From NCBI GenBank assembly GCA_035518715.1, contig DATIXJ010000002.1, positions 1-19,433 on the forward strand: a stretch of 19,433 nucleotides of DNA, read 5' to 3'. Of this stretch, positions 7,717 to 14,596 are shown piece after piece (position 1 is the stretch's first letter; each line of letters opens with the position of its first letter). The notes below the pieces were generated by a model, which did not search any database, was not told the DNA's origin, and worked only from the letters and a program-made list of their open reading frames with translations. Made by a program: the position numbers and the translations under genes. Origin of the DNA: DATIXJ01 sp035518715 (GTDB lineage: Bacteria > Bacteroidota > Ignavibacteria > UBA10030 > SZUA-254).

Positions 7717-8958
7717 ATGAAACCGGTTCTCATACTTCATCACCACGAAATATCGCTCAAAGGGAAAAACCGCGAGAAGTTCGAGCGGCAGTTGTTGCGG
7801 AATATCCGCATCGTTCTTGGAGATCTGCTCCTCGCATCGTCTTCAGGGGGGGGATATGGGAAATTCTTCATCTTTCCTGAGGCAGGAAATCCGGTGCCGC
7901 CTCTCATAGATCGCTTGTCCAGAGTCTTCGGGCTGGCAAATATTTGTGCGGGAGTGCAGGTCGGGCAGTCGATGGAAGAATTCGGTGCTGCAGCCGTGAA
8001 CCTGATGAGCGGAAGGAAATTTGCCTCATTGAGGGTTGAGACCCGCCGTCCGGATAAGAATTTCAAGATCAACTCGATGGACGTGAGCCGCGAAATCGGA
8101 GGGCTCCTGTGTGAGCACTTTCGCGTTCCCGCAAAGATGGAAAATCCGGATGAAACCGTTTTTATCGAGATTGTTGACGGGAAAGCATTTGTTTTTGTTT
8201 CGAAGCTGAAAGGCGCCGGAGGGCTTCCCACCGGTATGAGCGGAAGGGTGGTTTCACTTCTTTCCGCGGGTTTCGATTCGCCCGTTGCTTCGTGGCAAAT
8301 TATGAGGCGTGGTGCGTCCGCCGTCTTTGTGCATTTTCACAGCGTTCCCTATACAAGCCGCCGCTCCATCGACCAGGTACGGGAAATTGTCAATGCCCTC
8401 ACACGGTATCAGCTGAAATCGCTTCTGTACCTCATTCCCTTTGCGGAGGTCCAGAACGAAATTGTGCTCAAGACCCCACCGCCTCTTCGTGTGCTCCTGT
8501 ACCGCCGTATGATGATCAGGATTGCCGAGGCAATTGCAAGGCGCGAGAAGGCAGAAGCGCTTGTCACCGGTGAGGCGGTCGGCCAGGTTGCCTCGCAGAC
8601 ATTACGGAACATCCGCGTCATCGACGAAGCCGCCGCCTTTCCGATCCTGCGCCCGCTCTCCGGAACGGACAAGGAAGAAACGATGCAGATCGCACGGGAG
8701 ATCGGCACGTATGATATCTCCCGCGAGCCCTACGATGATTGCTGCTCGTTTCTTGCTCCCCGTTCGCCCGAGACATGGGCAGCACAGGATTCCACCGCAG
8801 CCGCTGAACAGGCCCTCGACATTCCCGCTCTTGTGCGGATGGGAATGCAGGGAATGGAGGTGGAAAAGTTTTGGTTCCCCGCAGTCCGCAATGAAGATAC
8901 AAAGCAGGAAGTCGAAGCGAAGGATCCGCTCGTAATTTCCGAATCATCCACATCATAA
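7717..8958 (+). CDS. thiI: tRNA 4-thiouridine synthase ThiI
   Basis: A 413-residue protein with the ThiI layout: an N-terminal ferredoxin-like/THUMP region (about 1-165), then the PP-loop ATP pyrophosphatase domain with loop SAGFDSPVASW (183-193), a variant of the usual SGGxDS with Ala184 in place of the first Gly. The conserved GEAVGQVASQTLRNI is at 286-300, and PYDDCCSFLAP (338-348) holds Cys342-Cys343, the position of the essential Cys in this family. The E. coli C-terminal rhodanese domain is absent, as in Bacillus-type enzymes, so sulfur must reach it differently. ThiI makes s4U8 in tRNA, and in some bacteria supports thiazole synthesis. A G8 run lies at 7846-7853 inside codons 44-46, with the frame intact. 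The start at 7717 is chosen because MKPVLILHHHEISLKGKNR matches the family N-terminus. The CDGSH gene follows after 11 bases. Confidence 0.93.
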   Translation: MKPVLILHHHEISLKGKNREKFERQLLRNIRIVLGDLLLASSSGGGYGKFFIFPEAGNPVPPLIDRLSRVFGLANICAGVQVGQSMEEFGAAAVNLMSGRKFASLRVETRRPDKNFKINSMDVSREIGGLLCEHFRVPAKMENPDETVFIEIVDGKAFVFVSKLKGAGGLPTGMSGRVVSLLSAGFDSPVASWQIMRRGASAVFVHFHSVPYTSRRSIDQVREIVNALTRYQLKSLLYLIPFAEVQNEIVLKTPPPLRVLLYRRMMIRIAEAIARREKAEALVTGEAVGQVASQTLRNIRVIDEAAAFPILRPLSGTDKEETMQIAREIGTYDISREPYDDCCSFLAPRSPETWAAQDSTAAAEQALDIPALVRMGMQGMEVEKFWFPAVRNEDTKQEVEAKDPLVISESSTS

Positions 8959-8969
8959 CCACAGCTATC

Positions 8970-9200
8970 ATGCCGACGAGAATACTGATTAAGAACAATG
9001 GAAGCATCAAGATCGAAGGTGATTTCGAGATTGTTGACCAGCAGGGGAACAAGTTTGATCTCTCCGGGCGAACAGCCGTTTCTCTTTGCCGCTGCGGCGT
9101 GAGCAAGAACAAGCCGTTCTGCGACAGCACTCACCGGGAATGTAATTTTCAATCGGAGATCATCGCGTTCACTCTTCCCCCTTCCAAACCGATATCCTGA
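8970..9200 (+). CDS. CDGSH iron-sulfur domain protein
   Basis: A 76-residue protein with one CDGSH zinc-finger-like motif that binds a [2Fe-2S] cluster by three Cys and one His: Cys40-x-Cys42 ... Cys51 and His55 in CRCGVSKNKPFCDSTH. The canonical CDG(S/A/T)H has Gly after Asp; here it reads Cys-Asp-Ser-Thr-His, so the Gly is Ser while all four ligands are present. The preceding GDFEIVDQQGNKFDLSGRTAVSLCRCG is the usual bacterial CDGSH context. It starts 11 bases after the thiI stop and is very likely co-transcribed. The family is linked to redox and Fe-S handling; a specific role here is unknown, but pairing with a sulfur-transfer enzyme is suggestive. Confidence 0.9.
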   Translation: MPTRILIKNNGSIKIEGDFEIVDQQGNKFDLSGRTAVSLCRCGVSKNKPFCDSTHRECNFQSEIIAFTLPPSKPIS

Positions 9201-9213
9201 AACCCTTCAGCAT

Positions 9214-9242
9214 TTGGAAAAGAATCCGGACTTTTGTAGTAT
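9214..9242 (+). promoter_or_regulatory. Weak promoter match upstream of DUF4412 gene
   Basis: TTGGAA (9214-9219), a 17-base spacer and TAGTAT (9237-9242), four of six matches in each box. It would give a leader of roughly 80 bases containing a small hairpin (CGTGG/CCACG, 9268-9281). It lies in a 130-base gap, long enough for the DUF4412 gene to have its own promoter. Confidence 0.25.
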
Positions 9243-9330
9243 GCGAACATCTCCTGCAGTACTCCCTCGTGGTGTTCCACGGTGTGAATAGTAGCTGCGG
9301 ATTACTCTCGTTTCCTGCAATGAATGTGAC

Positions 9331-10089
9331 ATGCGTTTGAAAACCCCGGTCATACTTCTGATGGTGCTCGGATTTATTCCGCTGGCCCATGGACAATTCC
9401 AGGGGATACTGGATATGAAGGTCGTCGCGACGAGTGCCGACACCGTGCAGACCGCAACCTATCGCCTCCAGATCGGCGGGAGCAATATTGCCGCGGAGTT
9501 TCATGATTCCGAACCATCGATGCCGAATGGAAAGTTCATTTTCCGGGGCGACCGAAATGTCCTGTGGATCGTTGATGACGACTCGAAGAACTACATCGAG
9601 ATGTCCACGGCAAGTCAGGAGGGTCAGGATCGGCCAAAGGGCGGCCAGCAAGCCGATTCGGGTGAGAAGCTCCGGCCGACCGGCAAGACGCAGAAGATGC
9701 TCGGATATCCCTGTGAGGAACTTGTGACGCACGAGCACGGGGCGGAGGTGCGCATTCTTGCCACCACCAAACTCGGCGATGTGTATGAAGGCCTCTCCCG
9801 ATCGTTAGGACAGCTTGGTGGGAGAAACGAGGGGAGTGCCGGCGGCTGGGAACATCAGCTCGCCGCACTCAAAATGTTCCCCCTTAAAGTGACAACAACA
9901 CACGATGTCCGCACGCGTGAAACGCAGGAGGTTACGGCTATCACTCCTGCCGCAGTCGATTCTACGGTCTTTCTTCCGCCCGAAGGTTACAAGAAAGAGC
10001 TCCTCGACATGAATATGGAGAAGATGCTCGATGAAATGAAGAATCAGGCGGGGACTGACTCCACTGCCGACACAACGGGGAACAGGTAG
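9331..10089 (+). CDS. Secreted DUF4412-domain protein
   Basis: A 252-residue protein with a Sec signal peptide (residues about 1-21, ending LAHG/Q). The mature part matches the DUF4412 pattern: FQGILDMKVV near the start, a segment FRGDRNVLWIVDDDSKNYIEM, then the characteristic TGKTQKMLGYPCEELVT where a single conserved Cys sits in a GYxCE motif, and a closing PPEGYKKELLDM. A Gly/Gln-rich insert (about 91-112) separates the halves. The family is periplasmic or outer-membrane associated, with unknown function, and resembles lipoprotein-carrier-like half-barrels. It is followed after 36 bases by the glycosidase-like gene, so the two may be co-expressed. Confidence 0.8.
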   Translation: MRLKTPVILLMVLGFIPLAHGQFQGILDMKVVATSADTVQTATYRLQIGGSNIAAEFHDSEPSMPNGKFIFRGDRNVLWIVDDDSKNYIEMSTASQEGQDRPKGGQQADSGEKLRPTGKTQKMLGYPCEELVTHEHGAEVRILATTKLGDVYEGLSRSLGQLGGRNEGSAGGWEHQLAALKMFPLKVTTTHDVRTRETQEVTAITPAAVDSTVFLPPEGYKKELLDMNMEKMLDEMKNQAGTDSTADTTGNR

Positions 10090-10125
10090 CCGGCGGAAGT
10101 ATTCAATTCAACAAGGGCTTGAAGA

Positions 10126-12399
10126 ATGGAAGATCACGAACGCAGAAAATTTTTGGCACAGCTCGGACTTACAGTTGGTGCCATGGCACTTGGGAAAGAC
10201 ATTCTCAATGCGTTTCCGAAACCTGACCTGATCTTCCAGGGGAAAATGCAGGCAAAGACGGTCTCTCCCTCGTCTGGTACTCCTGAAGTGGATTTCCGGT
10301 ATGCACCGGCGGATTGGCAGTCGACATACTGTTTTCCCGATGATCCGTTTAAGAGTCTTGTGAGAAAATTCGGCGAACTGCTCTATGGTCACGCGGGCAT
10401 GGGAGCAGATTGGAACGCGTTTGCGCACGTCGTCGCGGTCGGACTTCATGACCGGGCAAGGGGGACGTATGTCAATCAGAAGCTCGAAGCCCCCGGCATT
10501 CCGATCATCACCACGGATTTGGAATGGGATGATGTGCTGATGCATCTGACGTCGTTTGCAACCAACGATCCCGATGAAGGACGCATTGATAATCTTCTGG
10601 TGGAGCTCTATTCCAGGGGAACAAATGAAGTCGAAGTCACGCCGGAGATCACGATACATTCGGAGGCAGGATTCACGGCGTTGTCCGAAGGCGATCATGG
10701 GACGGTGCAGTTGAACGGTAATCCTCCCGTAATATTCTTCACGGTCGGCTCAGCTCTGCAGCCGGGCGGTGATGCTCATGATCACCGTTTCATGTTGAAG
10801 GGCGGAAAAGCGGCAAAGGACACCGCATACAAATACCTTGTCCGGTTTCCCCAGGAGAAGCAGCCGAAAGAGAAGATACGCTACGATGTGGGAGATGTGG
10901 AGAAGCTCCTGAAGGAAGCACGCGACTTTTGGCAGCTCTGGAGCCCGACCGGCGGGAAAGTCGCCTGGCAGATCAACGGTGTTGAACAGGATTTTCTTAC
11001 GGCATGTTCGAGAAACATCGTCGAGTCGCGGGAAGTGAAAGGCGGAAAGCATGTGTACCAGGTCGGCCCGACCTGCTATCGGGGACTCTGGATGGTGGAT
11101 GGATATTCACTTCTCGAAGCGGCGCGATATCTCGGGCAGGACAAGGAAGCTCAGGAATCTCTGGACTATATGTGGAACCTTCAGGCGGACGACGGATCGA
11201 TCACCGGCGGGGCGGGGGCAACACACTACAAGGATTCCGCGGTTGCGGTGTTCACGCTCATCCGTCAGGCCGAGCTGACACAAAACTGGGATTATTTCAA
11301 TGAACTCTATCCGGATGCGTTCAAAGCACTCATGTATTTGAGGGACTTGCGCCAGAATGCAAAAAAGGATGGAACCCCAAACAGCAAATACGGCCTCATG
11401 CCGGAAGGATTCGGCGACAGTGGAATCGGAGGGAGCGCTCGCCCGGAATTTACGAATACGATCTGGACTCTCGTTGCTCTGAAAAAAATGATGGAAGTGA
11501 TCAAACGGTTAAAGGTCCCGCGACTTTCTGATGTGGTCAACTTCTACGGTGAACTCCGCGAAGCATTCTATAAGGCCGGTGCAGAGGAACTTGTCAAACA
11601 TCCCAAGGGATTCTCCTATCTCCCGATGCTCATGCGTGCCGATACCGCGTGGTCGGATCCGGATGTGAAGAAACGTCCGAAGCCGCAGGTTGCGCAGATC
11701 TATCTCACGCAAGCGGTCTATCCGGGCATGCTGTTCGAACGCGGAGACCGGTTTGCCGGCGGCAATCTTCAGCTCATGCAGGCGGTGACCACACGCGAAG
11801 ACATCCCCGTGGAGACCGGATGGCTCTCCAACGATGCGGTTTGGCCGTACAACGCAGCGATCGTAGCACAACTCTATCTGTATAATTTGCTTCCCGACCT
11901 GGCGCGCAAGACATTCATCGGATTCCTGAACCACGCGTCTCCGCTCTTTGCGTGGCGCGAGGAGCAGTCGTATGCCGGGACGCCGAATCCGCAGTACATC
12001 GGAGATATGCCGCATAACTGGGCAAGTGCGGAGTGCATCCGGTATCTCCGCCACATGCTCGTTATGGAGGATGAAAAGGATCTGCGGCTCTTCGACGGTC
12101 TTGGCTTGCCGGAAGTAAGTTCGGGAAAACCGATTTCACTCACCTACACGCCGACGAAATGGGGGAGAATCACCGTCACGCTCGAACCGGTCGACAAGAA
12201 GAACTGGCACACGAAATTCGTCCGCGAAGCTTTCGATGAATCCACGATGCCGCCAATTGGATATGTCACAATGCCCAATAAACTCCCCGGGGAGTTCTGG
12301 TTCGATAAGATCACCGGTGCAAAGCGGATTCAGTACGGAGACCGCATTATGATTCCCGGAGCGGCGACAACGTGGGAATGCACCTGGAGAGCTCTCTGA
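10126..12399 (+). CDS. Tat-signal six-hairpin glycosidase-like protein
   Basis: A 757-residue protein starting MEDHERRKFLAQLGLTVGAM, a twin-arginine export signal (ERRKFLA followed by a weakly hydrophobic stretch). The first 250 residues are beta-rich and resemble the supersandwich domain found before (alpha/alpha)6 barrels. From about residue 300 a helical toroid is visible: CYRGLWMVDGYSLLEAARYL, YMWNLQADDGSITG, the TNTIWTLVALKKMMEV helix, TGWLSNDAVWPYNAAIVAQL and NWASAECIRYLRHML. A small beta domain closes the chain. This is the six-hairpin glycosidase fold (GH15/GH78/GH127-like clans); the family number and catalytic acids cannot be assigned confidently. It probably acts in the periplasm on an oligosaccharide, with folding or a cofactor requirement before export. 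The 36-base gap to the DUF4412 gene suggests a shared transcript. Confidence 0.65.
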   Translation: MEDHERRKFLAQLGLTVGAMALGKDILNAFPKPDLIFQGKMQAKTVSPSSGTPEVDFRYAPADWQSTYCFPDDPFKSLVRKFGELLYGHAGMGADWNAFAHVVAVGLHDRARGTYVNQKLEAPGIPIITTDLEWDDVLMHLTSFATNDPDEGRIDNLLVELYSRGTNEVEVTPEITIHSEAGFTALSEGDHGTVQLNGNPPVIFFTVGSALQPGGDAHDHRFMLKGGKAAKDTAYKYLVRFPQEKQPKEKIRYDVGDVEKLLKEARDFWQLWSPTGGKVAWQINGVEQDFLTACSRNIVESREVKGGKHVYQVGPTCYRGLWMVDGYSLLEAARYLGQDKEAQESLDYMWNLQADDGSITGGAGATHYKDSAVAVFTLIRQAELTQNWDYFNELYPDAFKALMYLRDLRQNAKKDGTPNSKYGLMPEGFGDSGIGGSARPEFTNTIWTLVALKKMMEVIKRLKVPRLSDVVNFYGELREAFYKAGAEELVKHPKGFSYLPMLMRADTAWSDPDVKKRPKPQVAQIYLTQAVYPGMLFERGDRFAGGNLQLMQAVTTREDIPVETGWLSNDAVWPYNAAIVAQLYLYNLLPDLARKTFIGFLNHASPLFAWREEQSYAGTPNPQYIGDMPHNWASAECIRYLRHMLVMEDEKDLRLFDGLGLPEVSSGKPISLTYTPTKWGRITVTLEPVDKKNWHTKFVREAFDESTMPPIGYVTMPNKLPGEFWFDKITGAKRIQYGDRIMIPGAATTWECTWRAL

Positions 12400-12509
12400 A
12401 CGCCGTGGAAATCCTTGCGGGTTAGTGGGGAGGGTAACGTACCGCGTGATCCGCTGCCAAGGTTATTGAACTGCTCGTCGTGGTTCCGCCGGCGAGATAC
12501 GGTGGCAGA

Positions 12510-13583
12510 TCAGAACTGTGTTCCGTTCGGATTATATACTGCCACGCCACCCGTCGTTCCTATCCACAGGTTTCCCAGAAGATCGTAGGTCAGCGCAGTG
12601 ACTGTATCGGTCGGAATTTTCGGGGTCGTTTCGTGGGTAAACGTTGTCCACGTTGTGTCCTGGAGCCGTATCAGACCGTAAGGGGTTCCGAACCAGCGTG
12701 TCGAACGGAGATCAGTAGTTGCAGCGTTGACGGTGCCCGGTGGCAACTGTCCGTTCGTGCTCGCACTCGTGTAACTGTTATCGAGGTTTTGGTTGCCGAG
12801 ATTGTGTGTTGAAATGCCTCCCCATTGACCCATCCAGATGACTCCCGAATTGTCGTACGAAAGCGAAACAATAGGCGATGAAAGTTTCGGAGAAGTTGTT
12901 GCCCATGACGTCGTCGAGGTGCTATAGATGGCAAGACCGTCAAACGTTCCGAACATCACCTGTCCGTTATAGTTATTGGTCAGGATGACATAGACATTCG
13001 GTGACGGGAGGTACGGCGCAAAAGTCGAAGTTTGTCCCCACGTGCCGCCACCGAGCTGCGGATCCACGAGTGAAGGTTCGAAGACGGTGATGCCGGTTGT
13101 GCTCGCAAACCAGACATCCCCCGGACTGATATACCGTACAGACCCGATCGAGGTGATGAACTCCGAGGGGGCATCGGGAGCGTGATATTGATACCAGGAC
13201 TGAATGGTAGATCCGTTCCTGACGTATCTCCGGATGCCGCCGCCGTTGAGCCCGAACCAAAGACTTCCATCCCTGCCTTCGGCAAGTGCGGATACTTCAT
13301 ATGAAGTCGCTGGACCATTGGCGCCGTAGATCTGGAATGCCAGCGAATCTTTGATTGCCGTCCATGATCCTTTGGTAAATCCGGACACGCCATCAAGGGT
13401 TCCGATCCAGATGTACCCGTCGCTCGCAGCCAGCAGTGCATTGACTCGGTTGCTGATAATGGGACTGTTGGCTTTTGTGAATGAAACCCAGACAGGTCCG
13501 GGAGGATTGGCATCCGTTTCATTCTTTTTGCAGGATTCCAGACCTACTACAGCGAGCACTACGAGAACGAGGATTGGTTTCAT
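12510..13583 (-). CDS. Seven-bladed two-component-regulator-type propeller lipoprotein
   Basis: A 357-residue protein. I chose the ATG at 13583, which gives MKPILVLVVLAVVGLESC with a lipobox Cys18; an in-frame ATG at 13655 would bury this signal. The mature part consists of Reg_prop repeats with the motif (I/V/L)W(I/F)G-x3-G-(V/I/L). Seven are visible, at residues about 57-69, 107-120, 156-168, 208-220, 248-260, 296-307 and 338-350, so the propeller is complete. These repeats normally form the periplasmic sensor of hybrid two-component systems in Bacteroidota, but here there is no kinase or regulator domain and the protein ends right after blade seven. It is probably a surface or periplasmic ligand-binding lipoprotein. 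It is divergent from the TonB operon and convergent with the glycosidase-like gene. Confidence 0.82.
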   Translation of the reverse strand: MKPILVLVVLAVVGLESCKKNETDANPPGPVWVSFTKANSPIISNRVNALLAASDGYIWIGTLDGVSGFTKGSWTAIKDSLAFQIYGANGPATSYEVSALAEGRDGSLWFGLNGGGIRRYVRNGSTIQSWYQYHAPDAPSEFITSIGSVRYISPGDVWFASTTGITVFEPSLVDPQLGGGTWGQTSTFAPYLPSPNVYVILTNNYNGQVMFGTFDGLAIYSTSTTSWATTSPKLSSPIVSLSYDNSGVIWMGQWGGISTHNLGNQNLDNSYTSASTNGQLPPGTVNAATTDLRSTRWFGTPYGLIRLQDTTWTTFTHETTPKIPTDTVTALTYDLLGNLWIGTTGGVAVYNPNGTQF

Positions 13584-13774
13584 GAGGAAAATTTTACTTA
13601 GTAGAGTTTCGAATTCTGGTTTTTTGACACGGAGAAGCTTGAAAAAGTTTACCATTGGAAGGGGGAATGCGCGGCGTTCAAGTCCCCGGTTTGCAACGAA
13701 CTTCTCTTCATTGTTCTACGGAAAGATAGGAAATATGTTCGAGTCCGCCAAATTCAATATCCTTTGAAGATATG

Positions 13775-13857
13775 CACCCTCGGGAGCGTCGCACCCTGTT
13801 ACGCGTGAGGTCGCTCGCAGCAGAGCGAACTCTGTCGTCCAATGCATTCTCCCGGTG
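13775..13857. other. Possible structured RNA or DNA element
   Basis: The outer helix pairs CACC (13775-13778) and GGGAG (13782-13786), separated by a 3-base bulge, with CTCCC (13849-13853) and GGTG (13854-13857), nine pairs in all. Inside it, GAG-TCGCTC (13807-13816) pairs with GAGCGA-CTC (13823-13832) through a single mismatch around a GCAGCA loop. An alternative inner hairpin is CAGAG-CGAA-CTCTG (13821-13834). No known RNA family or tRNA features are recognisable, and no T-run follows. Confidence 0.3.
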
Positions 13858-13900
13858 ACCGTGTTCCTTTGAAATTTCCCTCGTTTTGCAGTTTTTTCGC

Positions 13901-13929
13901 TTGACACTCATCATTATTTTTGCTATAAT
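13901..13929 (+). promoter_or_regulatory. Perfect-consensus sigma-70-type promoter of the TonB-receptor operon
   Basis: TTGACA (13901-13906), exactly 17 bases, TATAAT (13924-13929). Both boxes match the classical consensus at all six bases with optimal spacing. Transcription would start near 13936, leaving about 44 bases before the ATG at 13980. It is the strongest promoter match that I found and reads into the lipoprotein, lipoprotein and TonB-receptor genes. Confidence 0.8.
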
Positions 13930-13979
13930 CGGTTATCTGAAACGTCGTCTGATTTTCCCCAACTCTTCTCACCACATAT

Positions 13980-14570
13980 ATGTGCAGCACTAAGCTTCAG
14001 GTATTTGCGGCTGGAGTGTGTGTTCTCCTCCTCACCGTGGCAAATATGAGTTGTACTCCGTATGATTTTTCGTCTCCATCGCCGGGTGAAATCAAGATTC
14101 AGTTGAAAACAATCTCTTCACCCGATCATATTCCGTTTCTTCCGCTGAATAATTTCGGGTTGACGGTCAGTATCCTCGAGGGTGTTGAGACTAACGGCAA
14201 TCGCGTTCCGATCTACAGCGATATCCAGGCGATCAAGAGAAATCCCATCGATTATAACACGCTCGATTATCGTGCCCGGGACTCGGATCTCGTGATTGGC
14301 GCAGGATATGCCCCGCCCGGTGACTACCTCGGCATCGATATCACCGCCGTCCCTGATTCTCAGGTGGTGCTCAATGGCTACCAGGTTGTCGGCGTTACTA
14401 CCCCTTACAATTATAACCCCAATCTTCGTATTCTCTATCCGTTTAAGGTTGAGGAATCGAAACTCACCACTATCACGCTGACGGTGGATCTCGATCAATC
14501 CCTCGTGAAAGGATTTGTCACGTATCACTTCACACCCTATTATTATATATCGAGGGTGACCGTCCAGTAA
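13980..14570 (+). CDS. DUF4382-like lipoprotein, first gene of TonB operon
   Basis: A 196-residue protein. The N-terminus MCSTKLQVFAAGVCVLLLTV is followed by ANMSCTPYDF, where Cys25 is the likely lipidated residue; the lipobox is imperfect (Asn at -3). The body is beta-rich and follows the DUF4382 outline: an opening IKIQLKTI strand, a middle segment SDLVIGAGYAPPGDYLGIDITAV resembling the 'paGtY..i.i' strand of that family, and a late TLTVDLDQSLV strand. I am not certain of the assignment. No Shine-Dalgarno sequence is obvious before the ATG. It is the first gene after the perfect promoter and is 26 bases from the next lipoprotein gene, so it should act with the receptor. Function unknown. 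Confidence 0.65.
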   Translation: MCSTKLQVFAAGVCVLLLTVANMSCTPYDFSSPSPGEIKIQLKTISSPDHIPFLPLNNFGLTVSILEGVETNGNRVPIYSDIQAIKRNPIDYNTLDYRARDSDLVIGAGYAPPGDYLGIDITAVPDSQVVLNGYQVVGVTTPYNYNPNLRILYPFKVEESKLTTITLTVDLDQSLVKGFVTYHFTPYYYISRVTVQ

Positions 14571-14596
14571 TTCTACCAGTTACAGGAATTTTTGAA

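Larger units (their letters stand above)
13584..13979. other. 396-base intergenic region between divergent lipoprotein genes
   Basis: No convincing gene is present. Short open frames on the - strand across 13708-13990 overlap one another in different frames and cover the promoter, so I discount them. The region holds a fold-prone stretch (13775-13857) and the promoter at 13901-13929. I could not identify a clear promoter for the - strand propeller gene. Confidence 0.6.

Noticed and set aside
13624..13653. TTGACA with an 18-base spacer and TTTACC
   Set aside because: The -10 box is poor and no + strand gene begins downstream before the strong promoter at 13901.
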